From: Sulfurospirillum sp. UBA6790
Lineage (GTDB): Bacteria > Campylobacterota > Campylobacteria > Campylobacterales > Sulfurospirillaceae
DNA length: 28,270 nucleotides
Direction of reading: 5' to 3'
Assembly: GCA_002452855.1 (NCBI GenBank)
Contig: DKFS01000101.1
Coordinates: 1 to 28,270 of the forward strand
Shown here: in pieces, positions 1-7,049 of the stretch
Layout: every line of letters starts with the position of its first letter
Position numbering within the stretch: position 1 is the first letter of the stretch
Made by a program: the position numbers and the translations under genes
The notes under the pieces: generated by a model
Told to the model about the DNA's origin: nothing
What the model saw: only the letters and a program-made list of their open reading frames with translations
The model's database searches: none

Positions 1-146
1 ATGTGATTGCGTATTTTGATTATGAGGTGACAAAATCCTCGAACGCAAGTTACGCACATAACTATGGTTTTTTTGTGGGCAATGCGCCTAAAGACATGAC
101 ACAAGAGATTGATTTATTAGAAAAAGCATTAAAGGATATCGCATGA
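1..146 (+). CDS. C-terminal end of an RfbH/DegT-like PLP-dependent enzyme (partial)
   Basis: The window opens inside an open frame read from base 3 that ends at TGA 144-146, giving about 47 residues. The stretch HNYGFFVGNAP followed by MTQEIDLLEKAL resembles the C-terminus of DegT/DnrJ/EryC1 sugar aminotransferase-fold proteins, particularly the RfbH type that removes the C3 hydroxyl of CDP-4-keto-6-deoxyglucose; in that family the phrase corresponds to the end of the small domain. The catalytic lysine region lies outside the window, so aminotransferase versus dehydratase cannot be decided. The stop overlaps the ATG of the next gene (ATGA), which implies co-transcription with the sugar-modifying genes downstream. 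Family call is moderate, exact function uncertain. Confidence 0.6.
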   Translation, partial: VIAYFDYEVTKSSNASYAHNYGFFVGNAPKDMTQEIDLLEKALKDIA

Positions 147-1081
147 ATTACCATATTTTAGTAACAGGTGGCGCAGGTTATTTAGGGTCTATTTTAGTAC
201 CAGAACTATTGAAATTAGGACATAAAGTTACGGTTTTAGATAGCTTTATGTTTGGACAAAACTCGCTTGCAGATGTCTGCTATATGGATAATTTCAGTGT
301 TGTTCGTGGTGATGCGAGAGATGAAAAACTTCTTAAAGGGCTCATTAAAGATGTGGATATTGTCATCCCATTAGCAGCACTTGTTGGCGCACCTTTATGT
401 TACAGGGATGAAATTGGAACGGTAACAACCAATCGAGATGCGATAGGAACCCTCTCAAAACTTTTATCCAAAGAGCAACGCATTTTAATGCCTGTAACCA
501 ATAGCGGTTATGGCATAGGTCAAGAGGGTGTCTTTTGTACAGAAGAGACGCCTTTAAATCCTATTTCAACCTATGGTAAAACTAAAGTTGAAGCCGAAGC
601 AATTATTTTACAGCGAGAAAATTCCATTAGTTTTAGACTGGCAACGGTGTTTGGTATGAGTCCTAGGATGCGTCTGGATTTATTGGTCAATGACTTCACA
701 TATCGTGCCGTAAAAGATGGATTTATCGTTATTTTTGAAGGCCATTTCAAACGCAATTATATTCACATCCGAGATGTGGCGCGTGCCTTTATTCATGGCA
801 TTGAGAATTTTGACTCAATGCGAGGTGAGGCTTATAATGTCGGGCTTTCTGATGCCAATCTTTCCAAAATTGAACTGTGTGAAAAAATCAAACTTCAAGT
901 GCCAAACTTTACCATTATGGAAGCACCAATTGGCAAGGATATTGACCAACGTAATTATATTGTCTCCAATGCGAAGGTAGAAGCAACAGGATTTAAACCA
1001 AGATTTAGCCTCGAGATGGGAATTAAAGAGCTTCTTAAAGGCTATACTATCATCAATAACAGTAAATTTAGTAATGTTTGA
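143..1081 (+). CDS. NAD-dependent epimerase/dehydratase (extended SDR), sugar nucleotide
   Basis: This 312-residue protein is an extended short-chain dehydrogenase. A GGAGYLG nucleotide-binding loop sits at residues 9-15, the catalytic Tyr and Lys are in YGKTK (144-148), and a Ser at 121 precedes them. The C-terminal part (RNYIHIRDVARAF, then YNVG) is the substrate-binding half typical of NDP-hexose epimerases and reductases. The length is normal for the family. It starts at an ATGA overlap with the RfbH-like gene and overlaps the next gene by 8 bases. Neighbours suggest a nucleotide-activated deoxy sugar as substrate; whether it acts as a C4 epimerase, a ketoreductase or a dehydratase is not visible. 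Confidence 0.85.
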   Translation: MNYHILVTGGAGYLGSILVPELLKLGHKVTVLDSFMFGQNSLADVCYMDNFSVVRGDARDEKLLKGLIKDVDIVIPLAALVGAPLCYRDEIGTVTTNRDAIGTLSKLLSKEQRILMPVTNSGYGIGQEGVFCTEETPLNPISTYGKTKVEAEAIILQRENSISFRLATVFGMSPRMRLDLLVNDFTYRAVKDGFIVIFEGHFKRNYIHIRDVARAFIHGIENFDSMRGEAYNVGLSDANLSKIELCEKIKLQVPNFTIMEAPIGKDIDQRNYIVSNAKVEATGFKPRFSLEMGIKELLKGYTIINNSKFSNV

Positions 1082-2021
1082 CCATAACGCTAAAATTTAT
1101 ATCGCAGGGCATACAGGTTTGTTGGGCTCTGCACTTTTGAAACAGCTAAAGAGGGATGGTTATACCCAGCTTATTACCAAAACGCATCAGGAATTAGAGC
1201 TTACATGTAAACAAGAGGTAGAAGCTTTTTTTCAAGAACAACGACCCGAATATGTCTTTTTATGCGCAGGGAAAGTTGGAGGCATTATTGGCAATAAAGA
1301 ACATCCTGCGAGTTATTTACATGTAAATCTTGCTATACAAGATATTCTCTTTGAAATGTGCGTAAAATACGATGTCAAACATATGATCTTTTATGGTTCA
1401 TCGTGTACATATCCAAAGCTCTGTGCGCAGCCTATGAAAGAAGAATATTGGCTGACAGGGGCTATTGAAGAGACCAGTATGGGGTATGCCGCTGCTAAAA
1501 TTGCAGGGATTTTAGGGTGTAAATCCTACAATAACGAATATGGTGATAAACGCTTTATCTGTGTGATTCCAAACTCGATGTATGGACCAAACGATAATTT
1601 TGATCCACAAAATTCGCATGTACTCTCCGCATTGCTTAAGAAATTGGATGACGCGCGTATCAAGAAAGATGCAAATATCACGTTATGGGGAAGCGGCACG
1701 CCAAGACGTGAATTTATTTTTAGTGAAGATGTCGCCAATGCCTCTATATTTTTAATGGAAAATGCCGATAAACTTGAAAATACGCATTATAATTTAGGTA
1801 CGGGGGTGGATTACTCCATTCAAGAGTTGGCTGAAACGATTGCTTTGGTGGTTGGATTTCAGGGGGAACTTTTGTGGGATACTTCAAAGCCCGATGGGAC
1901 GCCTCGAAAACTTTTGGACAGTCGTAAGTTTTTAGCGTTAGGATGGCAACCAAGCGTAACCCTTGAGAAGGGGTTAGAAAAAACCTATGCATGGTATAAG
2001 GAGCAGTATGGAAACGCTTAA
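1074..2021 (+). CDS. GDP-L-fucose synthase-like epimerase/reductase (WcaG/Fcl family)
   Basis: This 315-residue extended SDR has the GHTGLLGS dinucleotide loop at residues 12-19. It carries Fcl-family signatures: YGSSCTYP around 107-114, a YAAAK catalytic pair (Tyr138, Lys142), MYGPNDNFDPQNSHV, and WGSGTPRREFI. In E. coli, Fcl performs 3,5-epimerisation and 4-reduction of GDP-4-keto-6-deoxymannose. The Ser, Cys, Tyr, Lys and His positions used there all appear to have counterparts. No GDP-mannose 4,6-dehydratase is in the window and an RfbH-like gene is upstream, so the true substrate may be another 4-keto sugar nucleotide. Two copies of the iterated palindrome lie in it. It overlaps the previous gene by 8 bases and the next by 14. 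Confidence 0.85.
   Translation: MFDHNAKIYIAGHTGLLGSALLKQLKRDGYTQLITKTHQELELTCKQEVEAFFQEQRPEYVFLCAGKVGGIIGNKEHPASYLHVNLAIQDILFEMCVKYDVKHMIFYGSSCTYPKLCAQPMKEEYWLTGAIEETSMGYAAAKIAGILGCKSYNNEYGDKRFICVIPNSMYGPNDNFDPQNSHVLSALLKKLDDARIKKDANITLWGSGTPRREFIFSEDVANASIFLMENADKLENTHYNLGTGVDYSIQELAETIALVVGFQGELLWDTSKPDGTPRKLLDSRKFLALGWQPSVTLEKGLEKTYAWYKEQYGNA
1200..1211. repeat. Iterated palindrome, 11/12 match (in fcl-like gene)
   Basis: CTTACATGTAAA; one mismatch to TTTACATGTAAA. Read as Leu-Thr-Cys-Lys. Confidence 0.75.
1316..1327. repeat. Iterated palindrome, perfect (in fcl-like gene)
   Basis: TTTACATGTAAA, extended to a 14-base palindrome by flanking A and T. Read as Leu-His-Val-Asn, a different frame from the copy 116 bases upstream in the same gene. 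Confidence 0.9.
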
Positions 2022-2835
2022 AATGCTGAAAGAAAAAGCAACGTTTATTCGTATTGAGACATTGCGTATTCATCAAATCGCACAAGAAACACGTGTCGCT
2101 TCTTCCTTGTCTCCAATTGAAATTTTTGTAGCACTTTATTATGGAAAACTTTTACATGTAAATCCAAGCAACCCCAGAGATGAACAGCGAGATAGGTTTA
2201 TTATCTCTAAAGGGCATGGTTCTATTTCGATGTATCCTTTGTTGGCAGATATGGGTTTTTTTGACAAAGACGCGTTAAAAAAAGTTTGCCAAGAAGGAAC
2301 ATTTTTAGGTGGCATTCCTGATCCCATTATCCCTGGATATGAGACTGTCAATGGTTCTTTAGGACATGGATTAGGTGTTGGCTGCGGAATGGCTTTAGGC
2401 CTAAAAGCAAAGCAAAAGCCTCAAAACGTCATTGTACTCACGGGAGATGGCGAACTTGATGAAGGTTCTAATTGGGAAGCAATTATGTTTGCACCCCAAC
2501 ACCATTTGGATAATCTTACGCTCATTATAGACTACAATAAAGTCTCCATGCTTGATTTTAGTAAAAATATTATTGATTTGAACTCTTTAAATGCAAAATT
2601 TGAGGCGTTTCATTGGGATGTTTTTGAGGTTCAAGAAGGGCATAATATCGAAGAGGTTTATACTTGTTTAAAAGAAGCCATATATCAGCGAAACGGTAAA
2701 CCAAAAGTGGTGATTGTCAATACGATTAAGGGCAAAGGGGTTCCTTTTTTAGAAAAACATTCACTGAGCCATATTCTCTCTGTAAAGCCAGAAGATATTG
2801 AAGTGCTTGTCAAGGAGTTAGCACATGCAAACTAA
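2008..2835 (+). CDS. Transketolase-like, N-terminal (TPP-binding) subunit
   Basis: This 275-residue protein matches the N-terminal third of transketolase. SKGHGS is at 68-73, and the thiamine diphosphate/Mg motif GDGEL starts at 146 and closes with DYN at 175-177. The start at 2008 is preferred over an in-frame ATG at 1987 because AAGGAG at 1998-2003 is well placed for it. The pyrimidine-binding half is the next gene, so the enzyme is a split two-subunit transketolase. Housekeeping transketolases are usually single chains of about 650 residues. The split form together with its glycan-operon position suggests a dedicated two-carbon ketol transfer onto a sugar intermediate; this role is inferred. 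Confidence 0.88.
   Translation: METLKMLKEKATFIRIETLRIHQIAQETRVASSLSPIEIFVALYYGKLLHVNPSNPRDEQRDRFIISKGHGSISMYPLLADMGFFDKDALKKVCQEGTFLGGIPDPIIPGYETVNGSLGHGLGVGCGMALGLKAKQKPQNVIVLTGDGELDEGSNWEAIMFAPQHHLDNLTLIIDYNKVSMLDFSKNIIDLNSLNAKFEAFHWDVFEVQEGHNIEEVYTCLKEAIYQRNGKPKVVIVNTIKGKGVPFLEKHSLSHILSVKPEDIEVLVKELAHAN
2151..2162. repeat. Iterated palindrome, perfect (in transketolase N subunit)
   Basis: TTTACATGTAAA read as Leu-His-Val-Asn. It is the last copy before a gap of about 5.5 kb. Confidence 0.9.
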
Positions 2836-3742
2836 AGCCATGAGAGACGTATTTTTATCTGCTTTACACGAAGAGATGGCGAAGGATGAAAGCATCTTTT
2901 TTTTAGCCGCAGATTTTGGATCACCTCTCTTAGATAAAATTCGTGCCGATTATCCCAACCGTTTTATCAACGTCGGTATTGCCGAACAAAATTTGATCAA
3001 TGTCGCAACAGGCTTGGCATTGGAAGGTTTCAAAGTCTTTGCTTACGCAATAGCCCCTTTTATTACGATGCGCTGTTATGAGCAAATAAGAGTCAATGTT
3101 TCTATTTTATCGAGTGTGCGAACGATGAATATTAACATCATTGGTGTAGGTGCAGGTGTGAGTTATGCCATGAGCGGACCTACACATCATTGTTTGGAAG
3201 ATTTATCGATTATGCGAACATTGCCGAATATTGAAGTTTTTTCGCCCAGTGATTATGTAACGGCAGAAGCATATGTAAAACGAGCTTTATCCCTTCAAAC
3301 ACCAAAATACTTACGATTTGACGCTCAACCTCTTCGTGCATTACGTGAAAACATCATTGGATTTGAAAAAGGGTTTGATGTATTGCACCACGGTCAAAAC
3401 GTTGCTGTGATTTCAACGGGATATATGAGTCATAAGGCGCTTCCTCTTGCAAAAGAGGCTAATGCGACCTTAATTGATTTGTATATGATAAACCGTTATG
3501 ACCATACAAAATTGCAAGAGATATTACGTGGCATTGATACAATTATAACGCTCGAAGAAGGATTTAAAGATAGCGGTGGTTTGGATGCGGAAATCAACTT
3601 TCATTTTAAAGATAAAAAAGTGATCAACCTAGGATTTGATAAACACTATACGTTTGATATTGGAAACCGAGAATTTATTCATCAGCAAAATGGTGTCGGT
3701 ATAGCCACTATTATTAACGCATTGAAACAAGAAAGTGTTTAA
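2825..3742 (+). CDS. Transketolase-like, C-terminal (pyrimidine-binding) subunit
   Basis: This 305-residue protein supplies the central and C-terminal transketolase domains. FINVGIAEQN contains the conserved Glu (Glu54) that activates the thiamine aminopyrimidine ring. It is followed by a typical pyrimidine-binding fold and, from about residue 185, the C-terminal transketolase domain. It overlaps its partner subunit by 11 bases and has AAGGAG upstream, consistent with equimolar production of a heteromer. A DXS-like or pyruvate-dehydrogenase-like two-carbon reaction cannot be excluded from sequence alone, although the GHG and GDGEL patterns of the partner favour the transketolase branch. Confidence 0.87.
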   Translation: MQTKAMRDVFLSALHEEMAKDESIFFLAADFGSPLLDKIRADYPNRFINVGIAEQNLINVATGLALEGFKVFAYAIAPFITMRCYEQIRVNVSILSSVRTMNINIIGVGAGVSYAMSGPTHHCLEDLSIMRTLPNIEVFSPSDYVTAEAYVKRALSLQTPKYLRFDAQPLRALRENIIGFEKGFDVLHHGQNVAVISTGYMSHKALPLAKEANATLIDLYMINRYDHTKLQEILRGIDTIITLEEGFKDSGGLDAEINFHFKDKKVINLGFDKHYTFDIGNREFIHQQNGVGIATIINALKQESV

Positions 3743-3789
3743 AGTGGAATTAGATGGTATCACAAGGGTTCAAGTAAAGGTATAGGTGC

Positions 3790-4509
3790 ATGGAAATCGA
3801 TCTATTATTAACTATTGTTGTCGTTTCAATGATTCAATCGCTTTTTGGTGTTGGTGTTTTATTGTTTGGGACACCTTTGTTGTTGCTCTTGGAGTACTCA
3901 TTTTTTGAAAGTTTATTGATTTTACTTCCTATTTCGGCTTCTATCAATCTTTTACAAGTTGTGAGAGACTATAAGGCAATAGAATTTAATATCTATAAAA
4001 ATATATTGATTTTTACGGTACCGTGTATTATAGTGTTTCTCATCCTCGTCTCAAAAAGCAATATCAATATGAATCTGTTTATAGGCTTTTTAATTGTATT
4101 TGTTGCTTTGAAAGAACGTATTTCTCTTATGCAAATATGGCTCAACAAGCTTTTGAAGTATCCCAAAATGTTTTATGCTTCTATGGGAATAGTTCATGGT
4201 ATGACCAATTTAGGAGGCGTCTTGCTTGCGGCAAAAATCTTTCATACCGATTTAAATAAGCATCAAAAAAGAGTGACGATAGCCATTTCTTATATGACGT
4301 TTGCCGTGTTTCAAATTATGACCATCTTAGCGTTAGATATGTCCTATGAGCATAAAAACTTATTGTATGTTGGTGTGGGGCTTGTGATTTACGTGTGTGT
4401 CAATCATTTTTTATTTCATAAAATATCAGAAGGGAAGTATAATCTATTACTCTCTTTCTTTTTGATTATGACAGGTCTATTATTAATTGCAAAAGAATTC
4501 CTATGGTAG
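3790..4509 (+). CDS. TauE/SafE-type membrane permease (sulfite/sulfate/sulfonate family)
   Basis: This 239-residue protein is almost entirely hydrophobic, with about seven to eight predicted membrane segments: near residues 5-25, 30-50, 68-88, 92-108, 130-150, 162-182, 190-210 and 216-235. The N-terminal Gly-rich helix (SLFGVGVLLFGTP) and a second glycine-containing helix (GMTNLGGVLLA) are the twin signatures of the TauE/SafE (DUF81) family, which moves anionic sulfur or organic acid compounds. It follows a 47-base gap after the transketolase, the largest break in this operon. It overlaps the APS kinase gene by 7 bases. Its place next to sulfate activation makes sulfate or sulfite the likely substrate; direction of transport is not visible. 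Confidence 0.72.
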   Translation: MEIDLLLTIVVVSMIQSLFGVGVLLFGTPLLLLLEYSFFESLLILLPISASINLLQVVRDYKAIEFNIYKNILIFTVPCIIVFLILVSKSNINMNLFIGFLIVFVALKERISLMQIWLNKLLKYPKMFYASMGIVHGMTNLGGVLLAAKIFHTDLNKHQKRVTIAISYMTFAVFQIMTILALDMSYEHKNLLYVGVGLVIYVCVNHFLFHKISEGKYNLLLSFFLIMTGLLLIAKEFLW

Positions 4510-5012
4510 TTTGGTTAATTGGTATTTCAGGAGCAGGAAAAACGACTTTGGGTCGTAAGCTCAAGAACTATTTTGATGCGAAAAAAATACCGTCGTTTTT
4601 ACTTGATGGTGATTTAATCCGCGAATTTTATGATAATGATTTAGGCTTTTCTAAACAAGATAGAATCGCTAATATTAAAAGAATTATGTTGGCCGCTTAC
4701 GTTTTAGAACAAAATGGCATTATCCCAATTGTGTGTAACATATCTCCTTTTGAAGATTTGAGAAGCTTTGCAAGAAAAAAATTTCATGATTATCATGAAA
4801 TTTATGTGCAAAAAAATTTGGATAAAGCACTGGAAAATGACGTAAAAGGCATTTATAAAAAGCATTTGAAACAGACTGCTTTGGTAGGAATTGATTTGAA
4901 GTTTGAAGAGCCAAAACACAGTCATTTGGTTTTGGATGTTGATCATGAAGATGTCGAAACCTCTTTTGAAAAAATTGTGCATTATCTTGAAAAAAAAATG
5001 GAAATACAATGA
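4503..5012 (+). CDS. cysC: Adenylylsulfate (APS) kinase
   Basis: This 169-residue protein phosphorylates APS to PAPS. It has a P-loop GISGAGKT (residues 7-14), the LLDGD motif and the LGFSKQDRIANIKRI segment that contacts APS. NISPF and the KGIYKKHLK loop follow, then the family-typical GIDLKFEEP near the C-terminus. Length and motif order match stand-alone CysC rather than a CysN/CysC fusion. It starts inside the end of the permease gene and overlaps the ATP sulfurylase gene by 4 bases. The P-loop has Ala-Gly-Lys-Thr-Thr instead of the common Ser-Gly-Lys-Ser-Thr. A near-perfect inverted repeat lies within the coding sequence at 4779-4803. Confidence 0.93.
   Translation: MVVWLIGISGAGKTTLGRKLKNYFDAKKIPSFLLDGDLIREFYDNDLGFSKQDRIANIKRIMLAAYVLEQNGIIPIVCNISPFEDLRSFARKKFHDYHEIYVQKNLDKALENDVKGIYKKHLKQTALVGIDLKFEEPKHSHLVLDVDHEDVETSFEKIVHYLEKKMEIQ
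4779..4803. repeat. Inverted repeat inside cysC (12-base arms, 1-base centre)
   Basis: Arms 4779-4790 and 4792-4803 are perfect reverse complements around a single T at 4791; the core reads TTTCATGAT then ATCATGAAA. It lies in coding sequence, encodes an ordinary stretch (FHDYHEIY), and differs from the TTTACATGTAAA family. Chance in AT-rich DNA is possible. Confidence 0.5.
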
Positions 5013-6082
5013 GTGTTTATTTTGAACTTAATGAAGAGTTATTGCATGATTGCATTAATCTTGCCAATGGATTATTTTATCCTTTGGATGGCTTTATGTC
5101 TTCTTCTGATTATCATAATGTTGTCAATCATATGCAACTTAGTAGCGGGGCAATTTGGACCATACCAATTGGATTAGATGTTGATCATGAAACTTATATG
5201 CAAGCAGTAGATTGTAAAGTACTCTATTTAACCTATAATCTCAAAGTCATTGCACATCTTGACATAGATGATTGTTATATTGTCGATACACTAAACGATA
5301 TTCCTATTATTTTTGGAACCAATGACACCAATCATCCTGGCGTACAAAAAGAACTTTTGAAATCTCAATATAGAATTGGTGGAAGGGTTGAAATTACCGA
5401 TACTTCTATTTTAGAATTCAGTCTAAAACCAACTGAAACTAAAGCGTATTTTAAACAAAAGGGATGGAAAACGATTGCAGGATTTCAAACACGCAATCCA
5501 ATACATAAAGCACATGAGCATTTGCAACGAGTAGCGTTGGAAGTCTGTGATGCATTGTTTATCAATCCATTGGTTGGATGGAAAAAAGTGGGTGATTTTA
5601 GTGAAGAGGCTGTTGTTTCTGGGTATCAAACGATGATTCAAGAGTATTACACGGGGCTAAATATCTATTTTAAAACTTTAAAAACCCCGATGCGTTATGC
5701 AGGTCCCAAAGAAGCCATCTTTCATGCACTGATACGAAGAAACCTAGGGTGTACGCATTTTATTATTGGACGAGATCATGCTGGTGTGGGTGACTACTAT
5801 GGTAAATATGAAGCGCAAGAACTTGCAAAAGAAATTATCTCAAAACACGATATTGGGATAGAGCTTTTACTGTTAAGCGAGCCATATTATTGTGCAAAGT
5901 GCGCCCAAATTGTTTCTGAAAAAACATGTCGCCACGATGAGATGTATAGACAAAAAATTAGTGGAACGCAAATACGAGCCATGCTAGCTGACAATAAAAG
6001 ACCGAGTGAATTGTTTATGCGAACGGAAGTGGCAGATAGCATTATCAAATTACAAGAGAATAAATTTATCAAAGGCGAATAG
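5009..6082 (+). CDS. sat: ATP sulfurylase (sulfate adenylyltransferase), Sat/Met3 type
   Basis: This 357-residue enzyme makes APS from ATP and sulfate. The nucleotide-binding motif QTRNPIHKAH begins at residue 160 and GRDHAGVG is at 254-261. ISGTQIRAML is near 318-326. A Cys-x2-Cys (295, 298) with Cys307 and His309 forms the zinc site of many bacterial Sat proteins. It is somewhat shorter than the usual roughly 390 residues, with the reduction in the N-terminal PUA-like domain. This form is found in dissimilatory sulfur metabolism and in PAPS-making clusters, unlike the CysDN pair. Coupling to cysC by an ATGA overlap shows that APS is passed on to PAPS rather than to APS reductase. Confidence 0.94.
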   Translation: MSVYFELNEELLHDCINLANGLFYPLDGFMSSSDYHNVVNHMQLSSGAIWTIPIGLDVDHETYMQAVDCKVLYLTYNLKVIAHLDIDDCYIVDTLNDIPIIFGTNDTNHPGVQKELLKSQYRIGGRVEITDTSILEFSLKPTETKAYFKQKGWKTIAGFQTRNPIHKAHEHLQRVALEVCDALFINPLVGWKKVGDFSEEAVVSGYQTMIQEYYTGLNIYFKTLKTPMRYAGPKEAIFHALIRRNLGCTHFIIGRDHAGVGDYYGKYEAQELAKEIISKHDIGIELLLLSEPYYCAKCAQIVSEKTCRHDEMYRQKISGTQIRAMLADNKRPSELFMRTEVADSIIKLQENKFIKGE

Positions 6083-6083
6083 A

Positions 6084-7049
6084 ATGAAAAAAATTATAGC
6101 AACCGTAGGACCATCATTATTATACACCACTCCTTTATGTGACGTACATAATGAACGCAATATTTATAGAATTAATGGTGCGCATGGAAGTATCGAGGAT
6201 ATTGAAAAATATATTTTAGAAATTCGCTCTCAAGTTGAAGATGCAAAAATTTTGATGGATTTGCCTGGCAATAAAATTAGAACGACGAATTTTCAAGATG
6301 GATTTATCGATGTTGTTGAAAATGAGCTTTTTAATCTCAAATTTAATCAGACGAATTTTCAAGATTTTTTCAAATACTTGGAGCACGGCAATATTATTTG
6401 GGCCAATGATTCTATTTTTAAATTTGAAGTGAAAAAGATTGATTTAGAGCAATCTGAAATTACGTTTTTATCCCATTCAACAGGTCGATTACTCAATAAT
6501 AAAGGGATGCATGCACGTGGTATACACGATACAATTCCATTTTTATTTGATAAGGATAGAGCGCTGATTCAATTGGCTAATAAGCATAAATTGGCGTATG
6601 TAGGATTGTCTTTTGTGAGAACGCGCGAAGATATTTTAGAGGCAAAAAAATTAATTCATTCTGATATTTCCATTATCTCTAAAGTCGAAACCATCGCAGC
6701 CGTAAAAAATTTAGTGGACATTTTAAATGAAGTGGATCACATTTTAATTGATAGAGGTGATTTATCGACGGAAATAGGGCTTGAAAAGGTACCTGCTTAT
6801 CAAAAATATATTATTGATAAAGCGCTTTTTTATGGCAAAAAAGTTTTCCTAGCCACGCAATTTCTCAAAAGTATGGAGCACAATCCTATTCCTACTATTC
6901 CAGAAGTGATTGACATGTACAATACCCTTAAGAGCGGCATTTATGGAATTCAGATGTCTGAAGAAACGGCGGTTGGAAAGTATCCCAAAAATTGTTTAGA
7001 GACAATGTGCAAACTCATGGATGAAATTAACAGTGAAAGATTAGCATGA
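6084..7049 (+). CDS. Short pyruvate kinase-like protein lacking the C-terminal domain
   Basis: At 321 residues this is a pyruvate-kinase barrel without the usual C-terminal regulatory domain of about 130 residues; the family is normally about 470-500. Active-site positions are largely kept: IYRINGAHG (Arg29, Asn31), DLPGNKIRT (Asp59), ISKVET (Lys200, Glu202), RGDLSTEIG (Asp226), ATQFLKSM (Thr258) and MSEETAVGKYP. The Ser of the usual RxNxSHG motif, a potassium ligand, is Ala33 here. The lid (B) domain, about residues 65-145, is present but divergent. The start at 6084 is chosen over upstream in-frame ATG 6006, which would overlap sat by 77 bases. It sits one base after sat and overlaps the cysQ-like gene (ATGA). 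A link to nucleotide recycling in sulfate activation is inference. Confidence 0.82.
   Translation: MKKIIATVGPSLLYTTPLCDVHNERNIYRINGAHGSIEDIEKYILEIRSQVEDAKILMDLPGNKIRTTNFQDGFIDVVENELFNLKFNQTNFQDFFKYLEHGNIIWANDSIFKFEVKKIDLEQSEITFLSHSTGRLLNNKGMHARGIHDTIPFLFDKDRALIQLANKHKLAYVGLSFVRTREDILEAKKLIHSDISIISKVETIAAVKNLVDILNEVDHILIDRGDLSTEIGLEKVPAYQKYIIDKALFYGKKVFLATQFLKSMEHNPIPTIPEVIDMYNTLKSGIYGIQMSEETAVGKYPKNCLETMCKLMDEINSERLA

Noticed and set aside
143..2021. Reading the first genes as a plain GDP-fucose pathway
   Set aside because: No GDP-mannose 4,6-dehydratase is visible, and an RfbH-like gene and split transketolase are adjacent, pointing to a different sugar.
4704..5009. 101-codon - strand frame opposite cysC
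   Set aside because: Phe/Ile-rich antisense shadow of a gene with intact APS kinase motifs.
4503..5012. Idea that the APS kinase serves phosphoramidate capsule decoration as in Campylobacter jejuni
   Set aside because: No amidotransferase or phosphoramidate nucleotidyltransferase neighbours; a genuine ATP sulfurylase and CysQ are present, which fits PAPS supply better.
6915..6924. GACATGTACA in the pyruvate-kinase-like gene
   Set aside because: Contains ACATGT but lacks the T- and A-rich arms; treated as background.
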